DNA from: DASQDN01 sp963833675
GTDB lineage: Bacteria; Acidobacteriota; Terriglobia; Bryobacterales; Bryobacteraceae
Direction of reading: 5' to 3'
Length of the DNA: 64,000 bases
Assembly: GCA_963833675.1 (NCBI GenBank)
Contig: CAWHYW010000016.1
Location: forward strand, 186,001 to 250,000
The position numbers and the translations under genes were made by a program. The notes beneath the pieces are model-generated. The model did not search any database. It worked only from the letters and a program-made list of their open reading frames with translations, and was not told the DNA's origin. Shown piece after piece: positions 36,473 to 46,772 of the stretch (position 1 is the stretch's first letter; each line of letters starts with the position of its first letter).

Positions 36473-37843
36473 ATGTCAGGAACTCATTCCAGCGTCCTCG
36501 AACTGATTGGCAATACTCCCATCGTCGAACTGACGAACTTCGATGTTGGCCGCTGCAGATTGTTTGTCAAGCTCGAAAATCAGAATCCAGGCGGATCCAT
36601 AAAGGACCGGATGGCCGTTTCCATGATCCGAGCCGCGGAGGCGTCGGGCCAGCTTAAACCCGGCGGCGTAATTGTCGAGGCGACAGCGGGTAATACAGGA
36701 TTGGGGCTCGCGCTGGTAGCGGCAGCCAAGAACTACAAGCTCATAGTTGTCATTCCGGACAAAATGTCCACGGCGCGAATTCAGCATCTTCACGGATTGG
36801 GAGCCGATGTGCGAATTACTCGCACAGACGTGGACAAGAATCATCCTCAGAACTACGTCAATCTCGCGCGATCCATCGCAGAGAAAACACCAAACTCGTG
36901 GTTCGTCGATCAGTTCTCGAATCCGGCGAATCCGCTAGCTCACGAGCAGACGACCGGGCCGGAAATCTGGAGTCAGATGGACCGCAACGTCGAGGCCGTT
37001 GTTTGCGGTGTCGGGTCCGGAGGCACAATCACCGGACTCAGCAGGTATTTCGCGCGCATCAGCCCCAAGACGGAGATGATCCTCGCGGACCCGGCTGGTT
37101 CGTCGCTCGCAGAATACGTGCGATCCGGGAAACTCGGTCCGGCGGGTTCGTACGCTGTCGAGGGTATAGGTCAGAGCGCCGTGCCGCCTGTGGCCGACTT
37201 CTCTCGAGTCAGGCGCGCATACACGATCACCGATGCGCGCAGTTTCGAAATCGCGCGCGCTCTGCTTCGTGAAGCGGGCATCCTTGCGGGTTCGTCGAGC
37301 GGAACGCTAACTGCCGCCGCAATCGAGTATTGCCGTGAGCAGACCGAGCCAAAAAGAGTGCTGACATTTGTCTGTGACACGGGCAGCAACTATCTCTCGA
37401 AGATGTACAACGACTATTGGATGCTGGATCAAGGCTATATCCAGTTACCAAAGACCGGCGATCTCCGTGACCTGATCGTCCGCCGCTATAAGGAAGGAGG
37501 CGTGATTAGCGTGGGGCCTAGCGACTCGCTCCTTACGGCTTATCAGCGCATGCGAACGGCTGATATCTCTCAGGTGCCTGTGCTCGAAAATCGGAAGCCC
37601 GTCGGTATCCTCGATGAGTCTGACGTGCTAATGGCGGTGCAAGGAGACGAGCAGCGTTTCCGGGAGCCCGTAAGTAGCGCGATGACCACACGGCTTCGAA
37701 CTCTCCCGCCTGATGCATCCCTGGAATCGGTGTACCAAATCCTGGATGAAGGTCTTGTGGCGATGGTGATGGACGGCGATGAGTTCATTGGGCTGATTAC
37801 ACGGACGGACCTGTTGAATTTCATGCGGCGTCGTCTGAGATAG
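36473..37843 (+). CDS. Cystathionine beta-synthase with C-terminal CBS pair
   Basis: This PLP enzyme condenses serine and homocysteine (or a cysteine-synthase variant of that reaction). It has 456 residues. The fold-type II domain has the PLP lysine in NPGGSIKDRMA near 45 and the substrate loop EATAGNTGLGLALVAAAKN; GVGSGGTITGLSRYF holds the phosphate. The C-terminus carries two CBS motifs at about 335-456 (ISVGPSDSLLTAYQRMRTADISQVPVL, VSSAMTTRLRTLPPDASLESV), as in SAM-regulated CBS. It has no heme-binding N-terminal extension. It lies 32 bp after glgB and 10 bp before the gamma-synthase/lyase, with which it forms a transsulfuration pair. Confidence 0.92.
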   Translation: MSGTHSSVLELIGNTPIVELTNFDVGRCRLFVKLENQNPGGSIKDRMAVSMIRAAEASGQLKPGGVIVEATAGNTGLGLALVAAAKNYKLIVVIPDKMSTARIQHLHGLGADVRITRTDVDKNHPQNYVNLARSIAEKTPNSWFVDQFSNPANPLAHEQTTGPEIWSQMDRNVEAVVCGVGSGGTITGLSRYFARISPKTEMILADPAGSSLAEYVRSGKLGPAGSYAVEGIGQSAVPPVADFSRVRRAYTITDARSFEIARALLREAGILAGSSSGTLTAAAIEYCREQTEPKRVLTFVCDTGSNYLSKMYNDYWMLDQGYIQLPKTGDLRDLIVRRYKEGGVISVGPSDSLLTAYQRMRTADISQVPVLENRKPVGILDESDVLMAVQGDEQRFREPVSSAMTTRLRTLPPDASLESVYQILDEGLVAMVMDGDEFIGLITRTDLLNFMRRRLR

Positions 37844-37853
37844 CGGGAACAAG

Positions 37854-39006
37854 ATGAAGAAAAAGTTCGGAACACTTGCCATTCATGCCGGGCAGCAACC
37901 CGACCCGTCAACCGGTGCGATCATGACGCCCATCTATGCGACCAGCACATACGTGCAGGAGAGCCCTGGGAGTTCATAAGGGATTCGAATACTCACGGAG
38001 TCAGAATCCAACGCGCTTTGCTTATGAAGGATGCGTGGCGGCGCTCGAGGGCGGTACTCGTGGATTCGCTTTCGCCTCCGGTTTGGCGGCCACATCCGCA
38101 ATTCTCGAACTGCTCGATTCCGGCGATCATGTGATTGCTGCGGACGACATGTACGGCGGAACGTTTCGGCTCTTCGAGCGTGTGCGCAAGCGCTCGGCGG
38201 GTCTTACGTTCAGCTACGTCGATATGAGCGACCCCGAGCGAATCCGCAAGGCTGCAACCTCGAAGACGAAGCTGATCTGGATTGAGACTCCATCAAACCC
38301 GATGTTGAAGTTGATCGATCTCGCGCGTGTCGCGGAGATTGGCCGCGCGATAGGAGCGATTACGGTCGCAGACAACACGTTTGCGAGCCCCTATGTTCAG
38401 CGTCCAATCGAACATGGATTCAGTTTCGTAATGCACTCCGCGACGAAGTACCTGAACGGGCACTCCGACGTGATCGGTGGTGTCGTCGTGGCGGGTAATG
38501 AGCACAAGGAAGCGTCGGACCGATTGGCATTTCTCCAGAACGCGACAGGGGCGATACCGTCGCCGTTCGATTCGTTCCTCATTCTTCGCGGTCTGAAAAC
38601 GCTCCATTTGCGGATGCGCGCGCATTGCGAGAATGCGCAGCGTATCGCCGAGATGCTCGCCGGGCATCCTGCCGTTGAAAAAGTGATCTATCCCGGTTTG
38701 CAGTCGCATCCTCAGCATGAACTCGCGAAGAAGCAGATGAATGGATTCGGCGGGATGATAACGTTCCTCACGAAGGGCGGCCTTGCTGAGTGCCGCCGCT
38801 TCTTGGAACGCTGCAGAATTTTCTCACTGGCTGAAAGTCTTGGCGGTGTGGAGAGTCTGATTGAACACCCCGCCATCATGACTCATGCTTCTGTTCCTGC
38901 CGAGCAGCGCGCGCAACTCGGAATTTCAGATAATCTCGTGCGTCTTTCCGTAGGTGTCGAAGACGTGGACGATTTGATTGACGATCTGAATCAGGCGCTT
39001 GGTTAA
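37854..39006 (+). CDS. Cystathionine gamma-synthase/lyase (one-base insertion near 37970)
   Basis: This PLP-dependent Cys/Met metabolism enzyme has about 383 residues. ATG 37854 gives KKKFGTLAIHAGQQPDPSTGAIMTPIYATSTYVQESPG. One extra A in CCTGGGAGTTCAT near 37970 shifts the frame, after which VHKGFEYSRSQNPTRFAYEGCVAALEGG continues. The Schiff-base lysine is in HSATKYLNGHSDVIGGV. Whether it acts as lyase (cystathionine to cysteine) or synthase is not clear. The neighbouring CBS gene argues for reverse transsulfuration. The DNA ligase begins 6 bp after the stop. Confidence 0.92.
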
Positions 39007-39012
39007 CTTGAG

Positions 39013-40535
39013 ATGCTATTGCGGCAGGTAGTCGAGACATCGCGGACTATCTCTGAGACATCGAAGCGGACCGCCAAGATTGCAGCGGCGGCCGACCTGC
39101 TCCGGCAACTCGCTCCCGATGAAGTGCAGCCGGTCGCGGCCTATCTTTCCGGCGTAATCAGGCAAGGTCGAGTTGGTGTTGGCTACGCGACCGTACGGGA
39201 TGCAATGACTGTTCCGGCCGAGATCCCCAGCATCACTGTGGCGGAGTTCGATGAGATGTTAACCAGACTCGCTCAGGTGCGCGGAACCCGCGAGAAGCTG
39301 GCGGTCATCAGAGAGCTAATGACGCGAGCCACCGAACAGGAACAGCGTTTCGTGATGGCTTTGCTGGTGGGAGAGTTACGGCAAGGTGCTCTCGAAGGGC
39401 TGATGGTCGAGGCCCTTGCCAAGGCTGTTGCACTTCCGGCTGATCGCGTCAGGCGCGCTGTGATGATGGCCGGTGACTTCGCTACCGTTGCCAAGGACGT
39501 GTTAACCGAGGGGGAACACGCGCTGACCCGGTACGACGTCCAGCTCTTCCGCCCTGTGCAGCCCATGCTCGCGCAGACCGCAGAAGACACCGGCGAAGCA
39601 ATTGCCGATCTTGGAGAAGCGGCGCTGGAGTACAAGCTGGATGGTGCGCGCGTACAGGTGCACCGGTCAGGCGACGACGTGCGCGTGTACTCGCGTCAAT
39701 TGAATGATGTGACGGCTGCGGTACCGGAGATCGTTGAAGCCGTCCGGGAGATGCCCGGCGCCGATTTGATTCTCGATGGCGAGGTATTGAGTCTCCAGGA
39801 GAATGGGCGCCCGCAGCCCTTTCAGGTGACGATGCGTCGATTCGGACGCAAACTCGATGTCGAACGCTTGCGCGCTGAGCAGCGATTGCATCCCTTCTGG
39901 TTCGATCTCATGTACCTGAATGGCGGCTCGTTGATGGAGGAGACGCAGGCCCGTCGATTTGCAGCTTTGCGCGAGCTGGTGGGAGATGCCGCCGTGGTAC
40001 CGAACGCGTTGGTCCGCAATCCCGAAGTTGCCGCGGAATTTCTACAGGAGGCAATTCGTCGAGGGCATGAAGGGATCATGGCGAAATCCCCGGTGTCATC
40101 TTATGCGGCGGGCGCGCGCGGGCGAAGCTGGCTCAAGATCAAGCAGGCGAACACGCTTGACCTGGTCATCCTTGCGGCCGAGTGGGGAAACGGAAGAAGG
40201 AAAGGGCTGGCTCAGCAATCTCCACCTCGGCGCGCGAGATACGAAGAACGGCGGATTTGCAATGCTCGGCAAGACATTCAAAGGTCTGACCGATGAGATG
40301 CTGGCATGGCAGACGCAGGAGTTCCTGAAGATCGAGCTTGCTCGTGACAGCTATACGGTGTACTTGGAGCCGAAAATTGTGCGCTGAGATCGCCTTCAAT
40401 GAAATCCAGGTGAGCTCTCGATATGTGAGCGGGTTGGCATTGCGGTTCGCTCGTGTGAAGCGATACCGGCCCGACAAAACTGCCCTTGATGCCGATACGT
40501 TCGAGACAGTACAGAGAATGGCGGGAATCGTCTAA
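39013..40535 (+). CDS. ATP-dependent DNA ligase, archaeal type (two one-base insertions)
   Basis: The ligase has about 507 residues once the indels are bridged. An N-terminal DNA-binding helical domain is at about 1-190 (RTAKIAAAADLLRQL, GELRQGALEGLMVEALAKA). The nucleotidyltransferase domain has the adenylated lysine in EYKLDGARVQVHR near 212, motif III-type VLDGEVL and motif IV/V-type EGIMAKSP and SWLKIK. The frame shifts at about 40205 into WLSNLHLGARD and again at about 40382 into AEIAFNEIQVSSRYVSGLALRFARVKRYRPDK, the OB-fold end. This LigB-like ATP ligase is additional to the NAD-dependent LigA expected in bacteria. No Ku or LigD genes are visible, so a role in repair is plausible but unproven. 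Confidence 0.88.
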
Positions 40536-40619
40536 AAAAAACGGCTCGGGTTGTCGATTTCGGTGAAGTCGTACGTCGTTCCAGTGCCGGGCCGAAAGAG
40601 GCCGGAAAAGGAGACTTCA

Positions 40620-40985
40620 ATGCAATATCTGTTGCTGATCTATAACGACGAAGTGGCGGACGCGCGCCGCAGTAAAGAAGTGCTGGATGCCGAAATGGCA
40701 GCCTATTGGGCATTCACGGAGGAGATCCAGAAGTCGGGAGCCTATAAAGGTGGGAATGCGCTGCACCCCACGTCCACCGCGACCACGGTTCGAGTACGAA
40801 ATGGAAAAATCGGAACCACAGATGGCCCGTTTGCCGAGACAAAAGAACAACTGGGCGGCTACTATCTTGTGGAAGCGAAGGATCTTGATGAGGCGATCAA
40901 GTGGGCGGCCAAAATTCCGCACGCTTCTATTGCCTCGGTCGAGGTCCGACCTGTGGTCGATTTCAGTCAGACCGCATCGGCTTAA
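40620..40985 (+). CDS. DGPF-domain (YCII-related) protein paired with ECF42 sigma factor
   Basis: The protein has 121 residues and starts at ATG 40620, with AAAGGAG 6 bases upstream. MQYLLLIYND is the YCII/DGPF opening. The family-defining motif is TTDGPFAETKEQLGGYYLVEAKDLDEAIKWA, with AWxxI-type KIPHA and VEVRPV at the end. DGPF proteins are the genomic partners of ECF42 sigma factors, and here the sigma gene starts at the very next base after the TAA. The pair is thought to sense and respond to a still undefined signal. Confidence 0.93.
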   Translation: MQYLLLIYNDEVADARRSKEVLDAEMAAYWAFTEEIQKSGAYKGGNALHPTSTATTVRVRNGKIGTTDGPFAETKEQLGGYYLVEAKDLDEAIKWAAKIPHASIASVEVRPVVDFSQTASA

Positions 40986-42236
40986 ATGCCGGATGCACGG
41001 GACATAGCGGAATCAATCTACAAAGAGGAGGCGGGCAGGATTATCGCGACTCTGATCCGCCTCTCTGGTTCTTTCGACCTGGCAGAAGAGGCTTTGCAGG
41101 AGGCCTTTACCTCGGCTCTGGCTACCTGGCCCGAGAGAGGTGTTCCGTCGAATCCAGCCGCCTGGATCACCTCGGCTGCGCAACGCAAGATGATCGATGT
41201 CGTTCGCCGGGACTCGACGCGAAGGAACAAAGCAGCTGCAGTTGCCCATCACATCGAGGTTCTCGCCTGCCCTCAGCCAATCCCCGATGAAAATGACATG
41301 GTTTATCCCGACGACCGTTTGCGGCTGATCTTCACATGCTGCCATCCGGCCCTGTCAGTTGACGCTCAAATAACGTTGACGTTGAGGACGCTTGGCGGCC
41401 TGTCTACAACGGAGATCGCCCGGATATTCCTTGTACCCGAGTCGACGCTGGCTCAGCGGTTGATCCGGGCGAAGCGGAAAATTCAGACTGCCCGGATACC
41501 CTACGAAGTCCCCCCCAAAGAGGCCATTGCCGAGCGGCTGGTTTCGGTACAGGCAGTAATCTACTTCATCTTCAACGAAGGTTATTCGGCGACAGAAGGA
41601 GAACGGCTGGTCAGACGTGAGCTTTCGAACGAAGCGATACGACTGGGCCGATTACTCTGCCAATTGATGCCCGATGAACCGGAGAATCTGGGGCTGCTCG
41701 CGCTGATGCTGCTGCAGGATTCGCGGACCGATGCGCGTGTGTCTTCTGAGGGGGCCTTGGTCACTCTGGAGGAGCAGGATCGCTCAAAGTGGGATCGGAA
41801 CCAGATTCAAGCCGGTCTTGAGCTCGTGCCGAAAGCACTGCGAATGAGGGTCCCGGGTCCGTATCAATTGCAGGCCGCGATCGCCGCGATCCACGCTGAA
41901 GCCCTGACACCGGATCAGACGGATTGGCGGCAGATCGCAGGACTTTACGAAGAGTTGGCGCGACGGGATCCCTCTCCTGTCATCCGGTTGAATCAGGCGG
42001 TCGCAATCGCCATGGCCGATGGCCTGGAGCGGGGATTAGCGCTAATAGAGGCGCTCGACGCGTCGGGCACACTAACGAACTATCACCTGCTTCATGCCGC
42101 CCGTGCCGATCTCCTGCGCCGGTTGGGTAGATTCGCGGAAGCGGCAACGTCTTACGATAAAGCTCTCGGTCTGGCGACAAACGCGGTCGAGCGCGACTAT
42201 CTTCGTCGCCGGTTGAATAGTTTATCGGGGCTCTGA
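40986..42236 (+). CDS. ECF42-type RNA polymerase sigma factor with C-terminal TPR-like extension
   Basis: The protein has 416 residues. The sigma-2 region spans about 10-80 (FDLAEEALQEAFTSALATWPERGVPSNPAAWITSAAQRKMID), and sigma-4 lies near 115-165 (LRTLGGLSTTEIARIFLVPESTLAQRLIRAKRKI). The long C-terminal extension (about 185-416: VIYFIFNEGYSATEG, LCQLMPDEPENLGLLALMLLQDSR, RLNQAVAIAMADG, LLHAARADLLRRLGR) is the hallmark of ECF42, for which the extension is needed for activity. There is no anti-sigma factor. It directly follows the DGPF gene (TAAATG). Confidence 0.95.
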   Translation: MPDARDIAESIYKEEAGRIIATLIRLSGSFDLAEEALQEAFTSALATWPERGVPSNPAAWITSAAQRKMIDVVRRDSTRRNKAAAVAHHIEVLACPQPIPDENDMVYPDDRLRLIFTCCHPALSVDAQITLTLRTLGGLSTTEIARIFLVPESTLAQRLIRAKRKIQTARIPYEVPPKEAIAERLVSVQAVIYFIFNEGYSATEGERLVRRELSNEAIRLGRLLCQLMPDEPENLGLLALMLLQDSRTDARVSSEGALVTLEEQDRSKWDRNQIQAGLELVPKALRMRVPGPYQLQAAIAAIHAEALTPDQTDWRQIAGLYEELARRDPSPVIRLNQAVAIAMADGLERGLALIEALDASGTLTNYHLLHAARADLLRRLGRFAEAATSYDKALGLATNAVERDYLRRRLNSLSGL

Positions 42237-42268
42237 TTCGCTGCTATCCTTCGTCTTTCAGAAGATCT

Positions 42269-43075
42269 ATGTATCGATTCGCACGTTCGTTCCTTATTTG
42301 CTTGGTTGCAGCGCGCGCGGTATTCTCTCAAGCTGCGGCGGTTAAACCGAATACACCCCACGAGAACCTGAACGCCGTTACTTGGGTACAGAGTTCGGCG
42401 GAATATCGCGCATCCGCTTTGCAGACCTATCACGCCGCGGAAGCGAGTATGATGCGGGCGTTGAACGATAAGAATTGGACCGCCGCTTTGGAACAGAAGC
42501 GGCCGGTTCCGGATCTTCCTCCGGCGGTCATCCTCGACCTGGATGAGACGGTATTCGATAACAGCGCTTTTCAAGCGAGGCTGGCGATGACAGGCACGAC
42601 CTTTACGCCAGAGAACTGGAAGTCCTGGGTCGCAGAGAAGCGCGCAGGCCTGGTACCCGGAGCTCGCGCGTTTTTGCTTGCCGCGCACGCGAATGGCGTT
42701 GCCCCATTCTATGTAACAAACCGCGTGTGCGATCCGAATAGGGCGGATGATCCGACTGTAGTTCTGCTGAAAGCGCATCTTCTTCCATTTCGGCCGGAAC
42801 GGCTTCTTTGCAAGACGGACACTCCGGATAAGGCGGCTCGGCGGAACCTCGTCGCGGCAGGCAATCGAGTTCTCTTGTTGATTGGCGACGACCTGAACGA
42901 CTTCATCACTGCTGCCGTCCATGAAGGTTCCGTGGATGTAAGATTCGCCGCAGTGGATGCTTATGACCGTTACTGGGGAGAACGATGGTTTATGCTGCCG
43001 AATCCGACCTACGGGTCATGGGAAGCTGCAGTAGGCCGATCTTCTGGAAATAAGTGGCGAACGCTCCGTCAATAG
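42269..43075 (+). CDS. Exported HAD-superfamily acid phosphatase
   Basis: The protein has 268 residues, with a signal peptide (residues 1-23, ARAVFSQ). It has the subfamily IIIB/class C acid phosphatase form of lipoprotein e(P4) and 5'-nucleotidases: LNAVTWVQSSAEYRASALQTY near 35, the HAD nucleophile motif ILDLDETVFDN near 90, WVAEKRAGLVPGAR and LIGDDLNDF carrying the motif-IV acidic pair. No lipobox cysteine is present, so it should be soluble in the periplasm. A hairpin terminator follows at 43079. Confidence 0.93.
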   Translation: MYRFARSFLICLVAARAVFSQAAAVKPNTPHENLNAVTWVQSSAEYRASALQTYHAAEASMMRALNDKNWTAALEQKRPVPDLPPAVILDLDETVFDNSAFQARLAMTGTTFTPENWKSWVAEKRAGLVPGARAFLLAAHANGVAPFYVTNRVCDPNRADDPTVVLLKAHLLPFRPERLLCKTDTPDKAARRNLVAAGNRVLLLIGDDLNDFITAAVHEGSVDVRFAAVDAYDRYWGERWFMLPNPTYGSWEAAVGRSSGNKWRTLRQ

Positions 43076-43078
43076 AAA

Positions 43079-43113
43079 TGGCCGATCCCGATTGCTCGGA
43101 GCCGGCCACTTTT
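43079..43113. terminator. Rho-independent terminator between acid phosphatase and ahcY
   Basis: TGGCCG at 43079-43084 pairs with CGGCCA at 43103-43108. An inner CCGA/TCGG stem and a TTGC loop lie within. A CTTTTC tract follows on the plus strand. The two genes converge here, so it may serve both directions. Confidence 0.65.
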
Positions 43114-43127
43114 CAGGGTGCTTGAAA

Positions 43128-44556
<1,429 letters not shown>

Positions 44557-44592
44557 TCGGATTTGCTCCTGCGATTCAGATTAGCACATTGT

Positions 44593-44616
44593 ATCAAGAA
44601 ATCATGATTTTTTGAT
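44593..44616. promoter_or_regulatory. 24-bp near-perfect palindrome, candidate ArsR operator
   Basis: The half-site ATCAAGAAATCA is mirrored by TGATTTTTTGAT, with 11 of 12 positions symmetric. It sits in the 72-bp divergent spacer, 36 bp upstream of ahcY ATG and 12 bp upstream of the GTG of the ArsR-family gene. It is well placed to repress both. Its AT-rich form, centred on CATG, is typical of winged-helix dimer sites. Confidence 0.6.
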
Positions 44617-44628
44617 AGACTCTTAACT

Positions 44629-45570
44629 GTGGCACAACTTCTGCGGGCGTTACGGCTGCTCGGGGATGAGGGACGACTTCGGATTTTGCGACTGCTCCAG
44701 GTCGAAGAACTGAGCGTCGCGGAGCTTCAGGAAATTCTCGGGATGGGCCAAAGCCGTATCTCCATGCAGTTGGCGCAATTGAAGAACGCGGGTCTGATCA
44801 GAGTTCGACGTGCGGGCCAGAAGAGCCTTTATCGGGTGGCAGACCTGAAAAATGGCGAGGTGATGCTTTCGGAACTGCTTCGGCAGGCGGGCAAGGAAAT
44901 CGCCGTTTCCGCCCAGGATGACCGCGCGCTTCAGTTGGTTCTTGGTAAACGCAAAGACAAGTTGCGTGGATACTTCGATGAGCTCGCCGGCCGGTTCGGC
45001 CGCAACTATGTCCCTGGCCGAAGTTGGAAGGGATTGTCGGAGATGTTCCTCAAGCTCATGCCGCCGCTGGTAGTTGCGGACATCGGCGCCGGCGAAGGAA
45101 CACTGTCTCTGCTTCTCACGCAACGAGCGCAACACGTAATTGCGGTGGATCATTCACCGAAGATGCTCGAATATGTCGTGGATATCGCTCGGAAGAACAA
45201 CGTCAAGAATCTCGAATATCGCCTGGGCGACCTCGAAGAGCTGCCGCTGAAAGACGAAGAGGTCGACTTGGCGCTGCTGCACCAAAGCCTGCATCACGCG
45301 ATGCATCCTCCGAAAGCAATTGAGGAAGCGTGGCGGATCCTGAAGCCTGGCGGCAGGGTTGTTGTGATGGATCTCCTAAAACATCGATTCGAAGAGGCGC
45401 GGGAGATGTATGCCGATGTCTGGCTGGGTTTTTCTCAGTTGGAGATCACGGACATGCTACGAAATGCGGGATTCCTAGCGGTGGATGTAGGAATCGTCCA
45501 CCGCGAGGAGGAGGCTCCGCACTTCGAAACGATATTAGCACTCGGAGAGAAGCCGAGTTTACCGGAATGA
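44629..45570 (+). CDS. ArsR-family regulator fused to a SAM-dependent methyltransferase domain
   Basis: The protein has 313 residues and a GTG start. The N-terminal winged helix spans about 1-80: LRLLGDEGRLRILRLLQVEELSVAELQEILGMGQSRISMQLAQLKNAGLIRVRRAGQKSLYRV. The C-terminal class I methyltransferase is at about 130-300 (VVADIGAGEGTLSLLLTQRAQHVIAVDHS, ALLHQSLHHAMHPPKAIEEAWRILKPGGRVVVMD). Such ArsR-MTase fusions commonly sit by methionine/SAM-cycle genes, and here ahcY is divergent. The SAM fold may sense SAM or SAH rather than catalyse. No ribosome site is evident; the palindrome ends 12 bp upstream, so the transcript may be nearly leaderless. Confidence 0.9.
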   Translation: MAQLLRALRLLGDEGRLRILRLLQVEELSVAELQEILGMGQSRISMQLAQLKNAGLIRVRRAGQKSLYRVADLKNGEVMLSELLRQAGKEIAVSAQDDRALQLVLGKRKDKLRGYFDELAGRFGRNYVPGRSWKGLSEMFLKLMPPLVVADIGAGEGTLSLLLTQRAQHVIAVDHSPKMLEYVVDIARKNNVKNLEYRLGDLEELPLKDEEVDLALLHQSLHHAMHPPKAIEEAWRILKPGGRVVVMDLLKHRFEEAREMYADVWLGFSQLEITDMLRNAGFLAVDVGIVHREEEAPHFETILALGEKPSLPE

Positions 45571-45573
45571 AAC

Positions 45574-46163
45574 TCACGCTCGACGGAAGCGTGAAAACAG
45601 GCCAAGGATACCTACGCCGCATCCCAAAAGAACGACAGTCGCCGGCTCCGGCGCTTCGGAGCGATCGGCGTCAAAAAAACCTTCCACTAAGATCTGAGTT
45701 GAACCATTCGCGGCGCTTGCGACGCCGTTCACTGTGCTGAGCGCCACCTCAAAGTTCGTTCCGGTAGGCAGAATGAATTGATAGGAAAAAAGGTGTGGGA
45801 GGCGCGCCTGAACTGAGGCCGGCATCGGCGAGATAGTTTGCCGTTGGATCGTTCGGATTAAAGATGCTGTAGGCGGCGCTATACACATTATGTTGCGTAA
45901 GCTGCGTTATAGTCACTTCGATGTGGCTATAGATACCGCTATTCAGCGTGAAAAGCGTGTAGTCGTTAAGAGTTGAATTGAAAAGCGGAGGTGTTTGTTT
46001 GGTCGCGGACCAGGTTGACTGAACACCGTTTCGAGATAGTCTTCCGAGCTGGTCGTTCTCAGAGCCGTCCGCCGACCAGTTATAAGTTGTCGATAAAATA
46101 ACGCCGCCTTGAGCGGCTGCAGTAACAAATAACAGAAGCAATTAGTAAAAAGTTTTCAGGCAT
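45574..46163 (-). CDS. PEP-CTERM sorting-signal protein (one or two one-base insertions)
   Basis: This is a secreted or surface protein. The C-terminus APEPATVVLLGCGVGILGLFSRFRRA has the PEP motif, a hydrophobic helix and an Arg-rich tail of exosortase substrates. The middle (YTLFTLNSGIYSHIEVTITQL, NVYSAAYSIFNPNDPTANYLADAG) is a beta-rich domain. A T6 run near 45786 must be T5 to join it to FSYQFILPTGTNFEVAL. The N-terminus probably starts at ATG 46163 (MPENFLLI...) with another extra base near 46135, because the reading frame otherwise opens only at a TTG preceded by a stop. No exosortase gene is in the window. It is convergent with the ArsR gene, 3 bp apart. Confidence 0.75.
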
Positions 46164-46283
46164 CCTCTCCAATGCTTACGGCTGCTTGAATTGATGTCAA
46201 TGTCGGACCGGACGGAAAGTACTGTACTAAGTAAGACTAATTAGCTATATAAGTAAATATATTAAGTTGGCCGGATCGGGATG

Positions 46284-46715
46284 TCAGACTCGATAGAAAT
46301 CCGGCCGCCAGTTTCGAATCGCGCGCTTGATCTCGTCCGGAGCCATATTCTGAGCGGCTGCACGATCTGCCAGGTCGGCGAACTCTTCGTCGGAAGCGAA
46401 TCGCAGTGCCACAATCTGACCCGGTCCAAGCCGCTTGTCGAGGAGCTTGCCGGTCAAGGCATAATGCCGCAAGTTCTCTTCCGCCCGAATTGCCCTGTCC
46501 TGCGCTTTCAGCGCGAAGCTCCTGCCGTATCCCGCAGCGACAAAGACGCAGCCGGTTAGCACCAGGATCAATGATGCGTTATACAGCCGCTCATGATTTC
46601 CCAGAGACTCATAGAGATTCACGCACGCGCCTACAAACGTTACGAGTAGTGTCAGCGTAAGGGCCAGAAATCCTGGAACGCGCTGAACGTGGCTTTTATA
46701 ATCCTGCTCGGACAT
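46284..46715 (-). CDS. DUF6526-like small membrane protein
   Basis: The protein has 143 residues and starts at ATG 46715 (MSEQDYKSHVQRVPGF), the typical opening of this group. Two transmembrane helices are at about 15-38 and 48-68, followed by a cytosolic helical tail with LRHYALTGKLLDKRLGPGQIVALRFASDEEF. This R-L-G-x-x-Q-I-x-A-L-R-F-A-S-D-E-E pattern is conserved in DUF6526. Function unknown. It is divergent from the acyltransferase gene with a 57-bp spacer. Confidence 0.8.
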   Translation of the reverse strand: MSEQDYKSHVQRVPGFLALTLTLLVTFVGACVNLYESLGNHERLYNASLILVLTGCVFVAAGYGRSFALKAQDRAIRAEENLRHYALTGKLLDKRLGPGQIVALRFASDEEFADLADRAAAQNMAPDEIKRAIRNWRPDFYRV

Positions 46716-46772
46716 GCGCACTATCGTCGCATGGTCCTTCACAATGCGATAGAATTCCACCGGATAACGAAG

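Noticed and set aside
44557..44628. SAH riboswitch upstream of ahcY
   Set aside because: The spacer is only 72 bp, is filled by an AT-rich palindrome and shows no GC-rich pseudoknot core.
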